This document shows positions 1-8,696 of a stretch of DNA of 64,000 bases, piece by piece. Source of the DNA: NP936 sp002726085 (lineage in GTDB: Bacteria; Acidobacteriota; Vicinamibacteria; Vicinamibacterales; UBA8438); contig DASCQF010000010.1 in the NCBI GenBank assembly GCA_036012905.1, positions 1 through 64,000 of the forward strand, in the 5' to 3' direction. The notes under the pieces are model-generated. The model was given only the letters and a program-made list of their open reading frames with translations. It had not been told where the DNA came from and ran no database searches. Within the stretch, counting starts at the first letter, position 1. Each line of letters starts with the position of its first letter. Made by a program: the position numbers and the translations under genes.

Positions 1-64
1 ACTAGACTACCAGCGGTGGCGAGCGGTTGCCTGGTGGGGGCGGCGCCGGTAGGCTGATGGCACC

Positions 65-856
65 ATGAATGATCATCTCATAGAAAGTCAGCAGGACGGA
101 ATCACCACACTCACACTGAACCGGCCGGAGGCGCGGAACGCCATGTCACCCGAGATGATGACCGCGCTCGCCGACGCGTTGCCACGGCTGGCCGCCGACC
201 GGGCGGTCCGGGCTGTGGTGCTGACCGGTGCGGGCGAGGCCTTCTGTGCCGGCGGCGATGTGAAGCGGTTCGCGTCCGCATCGGGCGCCGGTTTCAACTT
301 CGAAGATCGGGTGCACCGCCTGCGGCGTGGGATGGAGCTGAGCCGGCACCTGCACGAGATGCCGAAACCGACGCTGGCGGTCATCCCGGGGCCGGCCGCC
401 GGAGCTGGGCTGTCGCTGGCCCTGGCCTGCGACCTGCGCATCGCGGCGGACACCGCAAAGCTCACCACGGCCTTCGCCCGCATCGGCCTGTCCGGCGATT
501 ATGGTGGGTCCTACTTCCTGTCGCATCTCGTGGGCGCCGCGAAGGCGCGCGAGCTGTTCTTCACGGGCGAGGTGATCTCCGGCCAGCAGGCGTTCGAGCT
601 CGGGATCGTCAGCCGTGTGACGACGGCCGATCGACTGGACGCCGAGGCGGCCGCCTTCGCCGCCGAGCTCGCCGCACTACCCACAGTCGCGGTCGGATAC
701 ATGAAGAAGAACCTCAACGCGGCACAGCATGGGTCCTTGAGTGACGTCATGGACCTGGAAGCCCTGCACATGATCCGGACGTTCATGACCGACGACCACA
801 AAGGCGCGGCGAAAGCGTTTGTCGAGAAACGCGTGCCGACCTTCACCGGGCGCTGA
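65..856 (+). CDS. enoyl-CoA hydratase/isomerase family protein (crotonase fold)
   Basis: 263 residues, the usual length for a crotonase. The family hydrates, isomerises or cleaves CoA thioesters in the cytoplasm, mostly in beta-oxidation or aromatic-acid breakdown. Visible signatures are NRPEARNAM (19-27), the first oxyanion-hole segment CAGGDVKRF (61-69) and the second around GAGLSLALACDLRIA (113-127). The segment LSGDYGG (142-148) carries Asp where hydratases usually have a catalytic Glu; this resembles PaaG-like isomerases, so isomerase is as likely as hydratase. No signal peptide. It stands alone at the window edge, with no CoA-linked neighbour until the acyl-CoA dehydrogenase near 56 kb. 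The family call is firm; the substrate is unknown. Confidence 0.93.
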   Translation: MNDHLIESQQDGITTLTLNRPEARNAMSPEMMTALADALPRLAADRAVRAVVLTGAGEAFCAGGDVKRFASASGAGFNFEDRVHRLRRGMELSRHLHEMPKPTLAVIPGPAAGAGLSLALACDLRIAADTAKLTTAFARIGLSGDYGGSYFLSHLVGAAKARELFFTGEVISGQQAFELGIVSRVTTADRLDAEAAAFAAELAALPTVAVGYMKKNLNAAQHGSLSDVMDLEALHMIRTFMTDDHKGAAKAFVEKRVPTFTGR

Positions 857-1011
857 TCCGGACGACCGTCGTCGGCCGGGCGAAACGCCGCGCGAAGCAT
901 GTGTATACCTGTCGTCGTTGTCAGTGGGTTGTAGCGGTCACCTGCCCGTTGGCAGCCTCGCTGGATCTCTTGTGACCCCGCGATCCGTCGCGCGAGCCTC
1001 TCGATTCCCTC

Positions 1012-1017
1012 TATAAT
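1012..1017 (+). promoter_or_regulatory. candidate -10 element for the sugar dehydrogenase
   Basis: A perfect TATAAT lies 59 bases before the start of the downstream dehydrogenase, in the 219-base gap after the crotonase. The following bases (CCAGCCGATC) resemble part of the recurrent TATAATCGGCTG module seen elsewhere in this window but are not in the same order. No convincing -35 box is visible. The rest of the 857-1075 gap shows no gene. Confidence 0.4.
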
Positions 1018-1075
1018 CCAGCCGATCGTCGGCACGCCTGGGAAACGGTGCGCGGCGCCCGATGCGAGGTAGCAC

Positions 1076-2308
1076 ATGCTGCAGTGGAGCTCATTGAGAA
1101 TCTCGGCCGCCGCTCTCGTGACGTTGACCGTCGGGATCGGGGCCGCCGTCGGTCAGGCCCAGCAACCTGCGCCGGCCCTGCCGGACACACCGCAAGTGGT
1201 GAACAGCCCGGCCGGGCGGTTGCGTGTCGTGCCGATCAAGGGGCTCGTGTATCCGTGGGCGCTCGCGTTTCTACCGAATGGCGACATGCTGGTCACCGAG
1301 CAGAACCGCACCACGCTTCGCCTCATTCGCGACGGGGTGCTCGACCCGACGCCCATCACTGGCCTGCCTCGCCCGATCACGAGCCAACGTCGTGATACGG
1401 CCGGCGTGGACGTCGCGGTGCACCCTCGCTTCTCGGAGAATCGACTCGTCTACGTCGCGTTCTGGAAGCCCAAACCGGACGCGGAACACCTCCGGACCGC
1501 GGTCGTCTATCGGGCACGTCTCGAGGGGTATCAGCTCACCGACGCCGAGGAGATCTTCGAGTCGGTCTCCTGGACCGACGGACCGTCCGCGGCGCGGATC
1601 ATCTTCGGACCCGACGGCAAGCTCTATCTGGCGATCGGGGCTCCCGGATTCCAGGAGACCCTGGGGGAAACGACCTGGGCGCAGGACCCCGACCACCACG
1701 GCGGCAAAATCCTTCGGCTCAACGAGGACGGGTCGACGCCCGCCGACAATCCTTTTGTGGATCGACCCGGTTACCGGCCGGAGATCTTCGCGCTCGGCGT
1801 CCGCAATGCTATCGGCATGGCGTTTCGTCCCGAGACCGGCCGGCTGTGGGAAACGGAGAACGGCCCTCAAGGTGGAGACGAGACCAACATCATCCGGGCA
1901 GGCTTGAACTACGGCTGGCCGGTCGTCACCTATGGACGGGCGTACTCGAACGACCGGGAGGGCGCGAGGTCGGGGTTGCCGCCGCCCACGGTCCAGCCGC
2001 CGACCTCCGCGCCGGGTATGGAAGAGCCGTTCACGTACTACAAGCCATCCATCGCCATCGCGGGCATGACCTTCTACACCGGTGACAAGTTCCCCGAGTG
2101 GACGGGCGACCTGTTCGCGGGAGGGCTCGCCGGCCGGCAACTGTCCCGGGTCATATTCAACGCGCAGGACCTGGAGAGCCGTCGCCAGGTGCTGCTGTCC
2201 GAGCTCGGTCAGCAAATTCGAGACGTCAAGCAGGGCCCCGACGGGTTCCTGTATGTGACCACCGACATGCAAGACAGCGCCGTGCTCAGGATCGAGCCCG
2301 CGTTCTAG
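1076..2308 (+). CDS. PQQ-dependent sugar dehydrogenase (GSDH family)
   Basis: 410 residues. The family oxidises sugars such as glucose or sorbosone using PQQ on a six-bladed propeller, in the periplasm. Residues 1-29 form a Sec signal peptide ending near GQAQQ. Family marks are GLVYPWALAFLPNG (56-69), the active-site region DVAVHP (112-117, His116 being the candidate base), GVRNAIGMAF, and GPQGGDETNI followed by GLNYGWP, which is nearly diagnostic. Its paralogue is at 50324-51568. No electron acceptor is adjacent. Directly after the stop comes a GC-rich hairpin repeat. The family is certain; the true substrate is not. Confidence 0.93.
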   Translation: MLQWSSLRISAAALVTLTVGIGAAVGQAQQPAPALPDTPQVVNSPAGRLRVVPIKGLVYPWALAFLPNGDMLVTEQNRTTLRLIRDGVLDPTPITGLPRPITSQRRDTAGVDVAVHPRFSENRLVYVAFWKPKPDAEHLRTAVVYRARLEGYQLTDAEEIFESVSWTDGPSAARIIFGPDGKLYLAIGAPGFQETLGETTWAQDPDHHGGKILRLNEDGSTPADNPFVDRPGYRPEIFALGVRNAIGMAFRPETGRLWETENGPQGGDETNIIRAGLNYGWPVVTYGRAYSNDREGARSGLPPPTVQPPTSAPGMEEPFTYYKPSIAIAGMTFYTGDKFPEWTGDLFAGGLAGRQLSRVIFNAQDLESRRQVLLSELGQQIRDVKQGPDGFLYVTTDMQDSAVLRIEPAF

Positions 2309-2316
2309 TACTTGAA

Positions 2317-2406
2317 TGGGGCTTCGCCCCAAACCCCACGCGGGCCCTAGTGGGGCCCCAGCGCCCCACGCCGGGCCCGCGGGCGCGCATTGTCGCGCGC
2401 CCACGC
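2317..2406 (+). repeat. GC-rich multi-hairpin intergenic repeat, copy 1
   Basis: It begins 8 bases after the dehydrogenase stop with the hairpin TGGGGCTTCGCCCCA, followed by ACCCCACGCGG, a GGGGCCCC core and a GCGCGC/GCGCGC pair. A second copy with the same order of blocks lies at 23096-23185, also just after the stop of a plus-strand gene. It probably helps end transcription or protects the 3' end, but there is no T-run, so a classical intrinsic terminator is not claimed. Confidence 0.7.
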
Positions 2407-2439
2407 AGGCGTTCATCAGCAGCCTGCTAGGATACGGTC

Positions 2440-3714
2440 ATGACTGGATATTCACGACGGCAGATGATGGCGCTCTCCTCACTCGGGCTGGCGGCGGTCG
2501 GAGCCGCCTCGATGCCCGCTCGCCGAGCGTATGCCCAGCCAACGGGCCTGAACGTCGAACTGGAGCCCTACCCGTCCGCCTGGTTACCTGACGGTGTGCG
2601 GTCCCGGTTCGTTAACAACAACAACGGATTGCGGGTGCATGTGCTGGAGGCGGGCTTCGAGACGCCCAATCGACCGGCTTTGCTGCTGCTGCACGGCTTT
2701 CCTGAGCTGGCCTACAGCTGGAGAAACGTGATGGCCCCGCTGGCCGAGGCCGGATATCACGTCATCGTCCCCGATGTGCGCGGTTACGGGCGCACGACCG
2801 GCTGGAGCTCGGATTACGACACGGACCTGGCGCCATTTCGCACCCTCAACAAGGTGCGCGACGCCCTTGGCCTGGTGCTGGCGTTCGGCCACCGATCCGT
2901 GGCTGCCGTGATCGGCCATGACGCCGGCTCGCCCCTCGCTGGCTGGTGTGCCATCGCCCGCCCGGACATCTTCCCGGCGGTGGTGATGATGAGCGCGCCG
3001 TCAGGCGGCACCTCCACGTTGCCGTTCGATACGGCGGACGACCCGCCGCGAGCCCCTGGCACCGCCAACCGCCCGAGCATCTACGATGGCCTGGCCGCAC
3101 TACCGCAGCCCAGAAAGCACTATCAGCGCTACTACACGACCCGGGAAGCCAATGAGAACATGTGGCATGCCACCCAGGGCGTTCATGACTTCATGCGGGG
3201 CTACTACCACTTCAAGAGCGCGGACTGGGAGGGCAACAGACCCTATCGCCTGGCGGCCCGGACGGCGGAAGAATGGGCGAAGATGCCGAACTACTACATC
3301 ATGCAGCTCGACCAGGGCATGGCGGAAACGGTGGCGGACGTCATGCCGTCGGCCGCCCACATCGCCGCCAACACTTGGCTGCCCGACTCGGCGCTGCGGG
3401 TGTACGCCGAAGAGTATGGCCGCACCAGCTTTCAGGGTGGTCTCAACGGCTATCGCATGGGCGGCAGCCGCGTCGGCAGAGAAGAGGTGGAGTTGTACGC
3501 GGGCAGAACCATCGACCAGCCGTCGATGTTCATCAGCGGAGCCTCCGACTGGGGTACCTACCAGAGTCCTGGGTCTTTCGAGCGGATGCAGGAAGTGTCC
3601 TGCACCGATATGCGTGCGGTGCACCTGGTGGACGGTGCGGGTCATTGGGTCCAGCAGGAACAGGCGGATACGACGAGCCAGCTCCTGCTCGAGTTCCTGG
3701 GGGGACTCGGCTAG
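2440..3714 (+). CDS. Tat-exported alpha/beta hydrolase, epoxide-hydrolase-like (copy 1)
   Basis: 424 residues. The N-terminus SRRQMMALSSLGLAAVGAAS is a twin-arginine signal, so the enzyme is exported folded. Epoxide-hydrolase marks: HGFPE (85-89), nucleophile Asp161 in GHDAGS, and the catalytic His of GHWVQQEQ (about 402), with an acid candidate in SGASDWG. An Asp nucleophile with HGFPE favours epoxide hydrolase over Ser esterase; haloalkane dehalogenase is the main alternative. A near-identical paralogue lies inverted at 6250-7524, and similarity runs some 25 bases past the stop codon. The substrate is unknown. Confidence 0.9.
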   Translation: MTGYSRRQMMALSSLGLAAVGAASMPARRAYAQPTGLNVELEPYPSAWLPDGVRSRFVNNNNGLRVHVLEAGFETPNRPALLLLHGFPELAYSWRNVMAPLAEAGYHVIVPDVRGYGRTTGWSSDYDTDLAPFRTLNKVRDALGLVLAFGHRSVAAVIGHDAGSPLAGWCAIARPDIFPAVVMMSAPSGGTSTLPFDTADDPPRAPGTANRPSIYDGLAALPQPRKHYQRYYTTREANENMWHATQGVHDFMRGYYHFKSADWEGNRPYRLAARTAEEWAKMPNYYIMQLDQGMAETVADVMPSAAHIAANTWLPDSALRVYAEEYGRTSFQGGLNGYRMGGSRVGREEVELYAGRTIDQPSMFISGASDWGTYQSPGSFERMQEVSCTDMRAVHLVDGAGHWVQQEQADTTSQLLLEFLGGLG

Positions 3715-3742
3715 CAGCCCGTCTCAGAAGGGGGCGATTGCG

Positions 3743-3991
3743 CTACCGCACCGGCACCCGCGCCCTGAGTTCCTCGAACCAGTTGTCGACGAACATCGTG
3801 GTGGGCGCCACTTCGTCGTCGGCTTGCGGCTTCAAGAGCAGGACACGCCCTCCGTCGGGAGACACGTCGTAGCGCCGGGCGAGGTCCGCCCCCGGTTCGG
3901 GGCCCTCGTCCGAAGGCGTGGGCGCCCCGCACGACGTCAACCAGAGCGGTGTTCCGAGCACGAGTAGACCGATCGCCGCGTTGCGTGTCAT
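3743..3991 (-). CDS. small lipoprotein carrying the tail of a kinase/TolB propeller (chimera)
   Basis: 82 residues from ATG 3991, preceded by AGGTGA. The N-terminus is a lipoprotein signal with lipobox LTSC, so it should be lipidated and membrane-anchored. The remainder (YDVSPDGGRVLLLK ... WFEELRARVPV) matches the extreme C-terminus of acidobacterial Ser/Thr-kinase/TolB proteins, which end in a last PD40 strand and a WFEEL-type helix. So the gene looks like a signal peptide joined to the stub of a much larger protein. It has its own promoter module at 4036-4041. It may be a decayed remnant rather than a working protein. Confidence 0.6.
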   Translation of the reverse strand: MTRNAAIGLLVLGTPLWLTSCGAPTPSDEGPEPGADLARRYDVSPDGGRVLLLKPQADDEVAPTTMFVDNWFEELRARVPVR

Positions 3992-4006
3992 GAAATCACC
4001 TGGCTC

Positions 4007-4041
4007 GAGAGGCATACGTCGCCCAGAATCAGCCGATCATA
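4007..4041 (-). promoter_or_regulatory. TATAATCGGCTG-type promoter-leader module
   Basis: On the minus strand the -10 is TATGAT (4036-4041), followed by CGGCTGATTC and, further on, ATGCCTCTCGAG. The same order of blocks recurs near 34363 and 43050. It lies 44 bases before the start of the small lipoprotein gene. Confidence 0.6.
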
Positions 4042-4099
4042 CCTGGCGCCCGCAGTGGGCGGAGGCTCTGGGGGCAGACCGGAACTGGATCGCGACCCG

Positions 4100-6007
4100 T
4101 CACGGTAGCGTGTACGACAGCAGCGTTGTGCCCGCGGCCACGGTCACATACTGCTTGCCGTCCTTCCCCATATAGATGATCGGGTTGGCGCCGCTGATCA
4201 TCTGCTCGGTCTCGACGCTCCACAGCTCCCGCCCGGTCTTCGTCTCGTAGGCGCGGAATCGTCGGTCGGAGGCGCCGCCGATGAAGAGCAACCCCGCAGC
4301 GGTCGAGGTCGGCCCGCCCTTCTGGGAGTTGGGCGCGCCGGTCAGCAGCCCGGGCGGCGCGCCCTCGACCGTTCCGAACGGGATCTTCCAGGCGATCTCG
4401 CCCGTGTTGACGTCCACGGCAACCAGGCTGGACCATGGCGGCTGCCAGCAGGGCCACCCGTCAACGGTCAGCCGGTCGACGACGTGCCAGTAGACCCGGC
4501 GCGACTCCGGCGGGCCAACATAGCCCCGGCGATCGGGGTCGTCGCCGACTCGCTCAAGTGTGCTGATGTGTCCGGTGTCGGCATAGTTGATGATGTAGTA
4601 CCCCAGGCTCGGGTCGAAGGTCCCGCCGGTGAACTCCGTCCCCCCGCCGGTCGACGGAAACACGAGCGCGCCCTGCTCGGACGGTGGCGTGTAGGGGCCG
4701 CGGTTGCGTCCCCCGTCGTAGGCCATCAATCGCTCGCGACAGGCGGCCGTGTGTTCGGGGGTCACCGTCGCGATGTCATCGATCGTGAAGCTGATGCGCC
4801 CGAACGGCGGCGGCTTCACCGGGAACGGCTGCGTCGGCGAGTAGTACTCCCCGGGCATGTTGCCCCCCGGGACTGGGCGCTCCTCGATCTCGTAGATCGG
4901 CTCGCCGGTCACCCGGTTGAAGATGAAGAGCACCGGGTATTTGGTCATGACCCCGACGGCAGGGATCATCTCGCCGTCCCGCTCCACGTCGAACAGGATC
5001 GGCGGCACCGGCATGTCCAGGTCCCACAGGTCGTGATGGACCGCCTGGAAGTACCACTTCAGCTCCCCGGTCAGGGCGTCAACGGCCACGATCGAGTTCG
5101 CGAACAGGTTGTTGCCCGGCCGGTCCATGCCATAGAAGTCGTTCAGGGCCGAGCCGAGCGGCATGTAGAGAATGCCGCGCTCATCGTCTATGGTGAAGAA
5201 GGTCCAGTTGTTGGCGCCGCTGACGTTCTCCCAGGAGCCGTCGAGCCAGGTCTCGTTGCCGACCTCGCCCGGGTGCGGCACGGTATGAAACGTCCAGACG
5301 AGCTCACCCGTCCTTAGATCCCACGCGCGCACGTCACCCGCCGGCCCCTTCGATCCGGTTTCGTCGGCGTTGTGCACACCGGTGAACACCAGATGCCTGT
5401 AGATGGCGACCCCCGACCCGATCCCGTAGTGCATGTTCGGGAAGCCGTTCATCACGTCGTCGGTCTTCAGATCGACGTACCCGTCGTTGCCAAATCGACC
5501 GTTGGGGATGCCGGTCTTCGAATCGAGGGAGATCAACTCACCCTCTTCGGTGCCGAAAACGATCTGCGGGGACGTGCGTTCGTCGCCTTCCCAGTAGGCC
5601 AGGCCCCGCATCGACCCACCGGTCCAGTGCAGCTGGTGCTCCGGTGAATTCCACACGCCGGGCGCCGTGTAGTCCCAGATCACGTCGCCGGTTTCCGGCT
5701 CCAGCGCCACCACGCGGTAGTACGGAAACGACAGATACAGGACGCCGTCGACCATGAGCGGGGTCGACTGGGCCGGCCGCGACGGCACGCCCGGCTTGGT
5801 CATCTCGTATCGCCAGGCCGGCACCAGGGTGGACACGTTGCTGGTGTCGATCTGTGTCAACGGGGAGTGGCGCTGGTTGCCGGCGTCGCGGCCCCAGGCG
5901 GGCCAGTCGTCCTGCGCGTGCATCGGCTGCGCGGCGAGGCTCGCCAGCATCAGTACCCACAGTGAATGCCGTGCGGTGCGATGACGTGTCGTCGGGCTGA
6001 TGATCAT
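4100..6007 (-). CDS. PQQ-dependent dehydrogenase, quinoprotein glucose/alcohol dehydrogenase type
   Basis: 635 residues with a Sec signal ending at QPMHAQ (about 32). It should oxidise an alcohol, aldose or similar donor in the periplasm. Propeller docking motifs with the TG..W pattern recur: ALEPETGDVIW, AWDLRTGELVW, AVDALTGELKW, AVDVNTGEIAW, YETKTGRELW. The active-site strip HHDLWDLDMP carries the Asp expected of the catalytic base. No CxxCH haem motif, so electrons must go to a separate carrier not found nearby. It sits between the two inverted epoxide-hydrolase copies, a context hinting at sequential oxidation of a hydrolysis product. Start ATG 6007; AGGAG lies rather far upstream. Confidence 0.9.
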   Translation of the reverse strand: MIISPTTRHRTARHSLWVLMLASLAAQPMHAQDDWPAWGRDAGNQRHSPLTQIDTSNVSTLVPAWRYEMTKPGVPSRPAQSTPLMVDGVLYLSFPYYRVVALEPETGDVIWDYTAPGVWNSPEHQLHWTGGSMRGLAYWEGDERTSPQIVFGTEEGELISLDSKTGIPNGRFGNDGYVDLKTDDVMNGFPNMHYGIGSGVAIYRHLVFTGVHNADETGSKGPAGDVRAWDLRTGELVWTFHTVPHPGEVGNETWLDGSWENVSGANNWTFFTIDDERGILYMPLGSALNDFYGMDRPGNNLFANSIVAVDALTGELKWYFQAVHHDLWDLDMPVPPILFDVERDGEMIPAVGVMTKYPVLFIFNRVTGEPIYEIEERPVPGGNMPGEYYSPTQPFPVKPPPFGRISFTIDDIATVTPEHTAACRERLMAYDGGRNRGPYTPPSEQGALVFPSTGGGTEFTGGTFDPSLGYYIINYADTGHISTLERVGDDPDRRGYVGPPESRRVYWHVVDRLTVDGWPCWQPPWSSLVAVDVNTGEIAWKIPFGTVEGAPPGLLTGAPNSQKGGPTSTAAGLLFIGGASDRRFRAYETKTGRELWSVETEQMISGANPIIYMGKDGKQYVTVAAGTTLLSYTLP

Positions 6008-6249
6008 GAATCGAAGGCTCCTGTCCAGAGTGTTGAATCTACTTCGAATGTGCGGGCGGAGCAGGGCTACATCACCGCAGGATCGTTCCGACTACGCCAA
6101 AAAGTATCAGGCCCCTTGGGGACGCCACTATCGTTGACGTCGAGTTCCGGGGCTTGATGGTCGCCGCCTGACTGCGGTTGGTCGTGCTGACGCGTACCGT
6201 CCGCGAACACGAGCCGCGACCTGGGAATCACCCCTTCTGCCACGGGCTG

Positions 6250-7524
6250 CTAGCCGAGACCGCCCAGAAACCCCAGCAATAGCTGGCTCGTCGTTTCCGC
6301 TTGTTCCTGCTGCACCCAATGACCCGCACCGTCCACCAGGTGCACCCCACGCATGTCGGTGCAGGCCACTTCCTGCATGCGCTCGAAGGATCCTGGACTC
6401 TGGTAGGTGCCCCAGTCGCTGGCTCCGCTGATGAACATGGAAGGCTGATCGATGGTCCTGCCGGCGTACAATTGCACCTCTGCCCCGCCGATGCCGCTGC
6501 GGCCCATGCGATAGCCATTGAGGCCACCCTGAAAGCTGGTGCGTCCATACTCTTCGGCATACACCCGCAGCGCCGAGTCGGGCAACCAGGTGTTGGCGGC
6601 AATGTGCGCGGCGGAAGGCATGACGTCCGCCACCGTTTCTGCCATGCCCTGGCTCAGCTGCATGATGTAGTAGTTCGGCATCTTCGCCCATTCTTCCGCC
6701 GTCCGGGCCGCCAGTCGATAGGGTGTGTTGCCTTCCCAGTCCGCACTCTTGAAATGGTAATAGCCCCGAATAAAGTCATGAATGCCCTGGCTGGCATGCC
6801 ACATGTTTTCGTTGGCGCCACGAGTCGTGTAGTAGCGCTGATAGTGCTTTCTGGGCCGAGGCAACGCAGCCAGATCATCGTAGATGCTCTGGCGGTTCTT
6901 GACAGGAGCTTGTGGCGGATCGTCTGCCGTATCGAAGGGCAGGTTTGGTGTGCCGCCGAACGGCGCGCTCATCATCACCACCGCGGGAAAGATATCCGGG
7001 CGGGTGACGGCACACCAGCCGGCGAGGGGCGAGCCGGCGTCATGGCCTATCACCGCGGCGACGGATCGGTGGCCGAACGCCAGCACCAGGCCCAGGGCAT
7101 CCCGCACCTTGTTGAGGGCGCGAAATGGCGAGAGGTCCGTATCGTAATCCGAGCTCCAGCCGGTGGTGCGACCGTAGCCGCGCACATCGGGAGCGATAAC
7201 GTGATACCCGGCCTCTGCCAGCGGAACCATCACGTTTCGCCAACTGTAGGCTAACTCGGGAAAGCCATGCAGCAGCAGCAAGGCCGGTCGATTGGGAGTC
7301 TCGTACCCCGCTTCCAGCACGTGGACCCGCAATCCGTTGATGTTGTTGACGTATCGAGACCGTACGCCGTCAGGTAACCAGGTGGAAGGGTAGGGTTCCA
7401 ACCGAACGTCCAGGTCCGTCGGCTGAGCAAAGACGCTGCGAGACACCACGGAGGCTGCCCCAAGCGAAGCCAGCCCGAGTGACGGAAGGGCCAACATAAC
7501 GTGCCTTCGTGAGTACTCGTTCAT
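6250..7524 (-). CDS. Tat-exported alpha/beta hydrolase, epoxide-hydrolase-like (copy 2)
   Basis: 424 residues from ATG 7524 (MNEYSRRHVML...), the start that restores the twin-arginine signal; the frame runs open further upstream but without homology. It is almost the same protein as 2440-3714: HGFPE, GHDAGS with nucleophilic Asp, two neighbouring lid tyrosines, and GHWVQQEQ all match. Differences cluster in the signal peptide and in scattered positions. With copy 1 it forms an inverted duplication enclosing the PQQ dehydrogenase and the small lipoprotein. The non-homologous upstream sequences mean the two copies are probably expressed differently. Confidence 0.9.
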   Translation of the reverse strand: MNEYSRRHVMLALPSLGLASLGAASVVSRSVFAQPTDLDVRLEPYPSTWLPDGVRSRYVNNINGLRVHVLEAGYETPNRPALLLLHGFPELAYSWRNVMVPLAEAGYHVIAPDVRGYGRTTGWSSDYDTDLSPFRALNKVRDALGLVLAFGHRSVAAVIGHDAGSPLAGWCAVTRPDIFPAVVMMSAPFGGTPNLPFDTADDPPQAPVKNRQSIYDDLAALPRPRKHYQRYYTTRGANENMWHASQGIHDFIRGYYHFKSADWEGNTPYRLAARTAEEWAKMPNYYIMQLSQGMAETVADVMPSAAHIAANTWLPDSALRVYAEEYGRTSFQGGLNGYRMGRSGIGGAEVQLYAGRTIDQPSMFISGASDWGTYQSPGSFERMQEVACTDMRGVHLVDGAGHWVQQEQAETTSQLLLGFLGGLG

Positions 7525-7589
7525 GGCTTTTGTCCCATGGTGTCTCGGGTGGCTGACGCACTCGTGGCGGCACGCACAACGAACGGTCG

Positions 7590-8450
7590 CTAGGGCTTGG
7601 GGTGCGCCAGGAGCCACTCGACGACCAACCGGCTGAAGTGGTCGGACACCGCCGGGCCATGCCCGCCCTCGTTGATGGTCCAGAGCTCCGCCGCGCCGCC
7701 GGCCCGACAACCGCTCGTATAACGGGTGACATCGGTCTCGAGACCGTCCAGCCCCTGGTCCAGGTCGAGAGTGCCGGTGTCGACACCTTCCCCGGAGCAG
7801 CCGTTGTGCCCGGCCCAGGCTTCGACGCTGGCCTTCGCTCCTGGATGCGTGTCGCCGCCGCGAAAGGTGCCACCCTCGTAGGCGATCACCGTGTCCGCCG
7901 TGCCATGGATTTGCAGGACGTGCACCGGATTCTCCGGCGAACCGCTCTGGTCGGCGCCGGCCAGGCTGGCCATGGCGGAGATGATCCCCGAACGGTCGTG
8001 GGCCATTCGGTAGGACATGAACCCGCCATTCGAGTGTCCGAACAGCGCGATCCGTGAGTCGTCGATCGCGTATTCGGCCTTGACGGCGTCGATGAGCCGG
8101 GTGAGGTAGGCGACGTCATCCACGTCGCTGCCGAAGAAATTACAGCAGGAGCTCGACGCGTTCCAGAAACGACTCCGTCTCTCGCTCGCCTCCTCGGTGC
8201 CATCGGGGGCCACCAGGATGAAACCGTAGTCGTCCACCAGCCCGCTGAGGTTGAAGTACGCGTCCTGCTGCGCGCCGCTGGCGGTGTAGCCGTGCAGCAG
8301 GAGGATCAACGGCGCCGGCGTCCCGCTATCGTAGCCGGCCGGCACGTGCACCGGCAGCTCGCCTCGACCCGCATCGATTGTCTGGGCGACGGCCGTACCC
8401 GTCGAAACCACGAGCAGCAGCATCATGAACGTGCAGCACGTCTGTCGCAT
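7590..8450 (-). CDS. secreted polyhydroxybutyrate-depolymerase-like esterase (CE1/LpqC type)
   Basis: 286 residues from ATG 8450, chosen because MRQTCCTFMMLLLVVSTGTAVAQ is a clean signal peptide. The family holds PHB depolymerases and feruloyl/acetyl-xylan esterases. Visible: oxyanion segment LLLHGYTASG, nucleophile Ser in GHSNGGFMSYRM, a C-terminal catalytic His in NEGGHGPA, and paired cysteines (CC near the middle) likely forming disulfides. HGTADTVIAYEGG marks the acid region. It follows the epoxide-hydrolase copy in the same direction with 65 bases between. Substrate could be a plant or microbial ester; polymer hydrolysis is not shown. Confidence 0.85.
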   Translation of the reverse strand: MRQTCCTFMMLLLVVSTGTAVAQTIDAGRGELPVHVPAGYDSGTPAPLILLLHGYTASGAQQDAYFNLSGLVDDYGFILVAPDGTEEASERRSRFWNASSSCCNFFGSDVDDVAYLTRLIDAVKAEYAIDDSRIALFGHSNGGFMSYRMAHDRSGIISAMASLAGADQSGSPENPVHVLQIHGTADTVIAYEGGTFRGGDTHPGAKASVEAWAGHNGCSGEGVDTGTLDLDQGLDGLETDVTRYTSGCRAGGAAELWTINEGGHGPAVSDHFSRLVVEWLLAHPKP

Positions 8451-8696
8451 CGGTTCTAGTCCTCGTCGGTGTCGGAAGTGAACGGTCGAAAGGAGCATTG
8501 TAGCGTCATCGGACATCGCGGTGTCCGCTCGTCGGGTGGGCGTCACGGAAGGGCCAGAGTGAGGAGCTCCGGGACCTGACCGCCAGCGGTCAGCGCGACA
8601 CAGACGACGAGCTGACGGCGCTCCTGGGCGTGCGCGCTCGGTGCCCATATCCGTGAGGCGCGTCTTCGAGCCTGGCGACGACGAGAGCACCGGGCC

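Noticed and set aside
1..57. Possible tail of an upstream plus-strand gene
   Set aside because: A frame ends with TGA at 55-57, but 18 codons show no homology and other frames are equally plausible.
6008..6249. Possible small gene between the PQQ dehydrogenase and hydrolase copy 2
   Set aside because: Only about 25 bases resemble the other hydrolase's 3' flank; nothing else found.
8451..8696. Possible gene remnant between the esterase and SRPBCC genes
   Set aside because: Frames are open but show no recognisable motif, signal or ribosome site.
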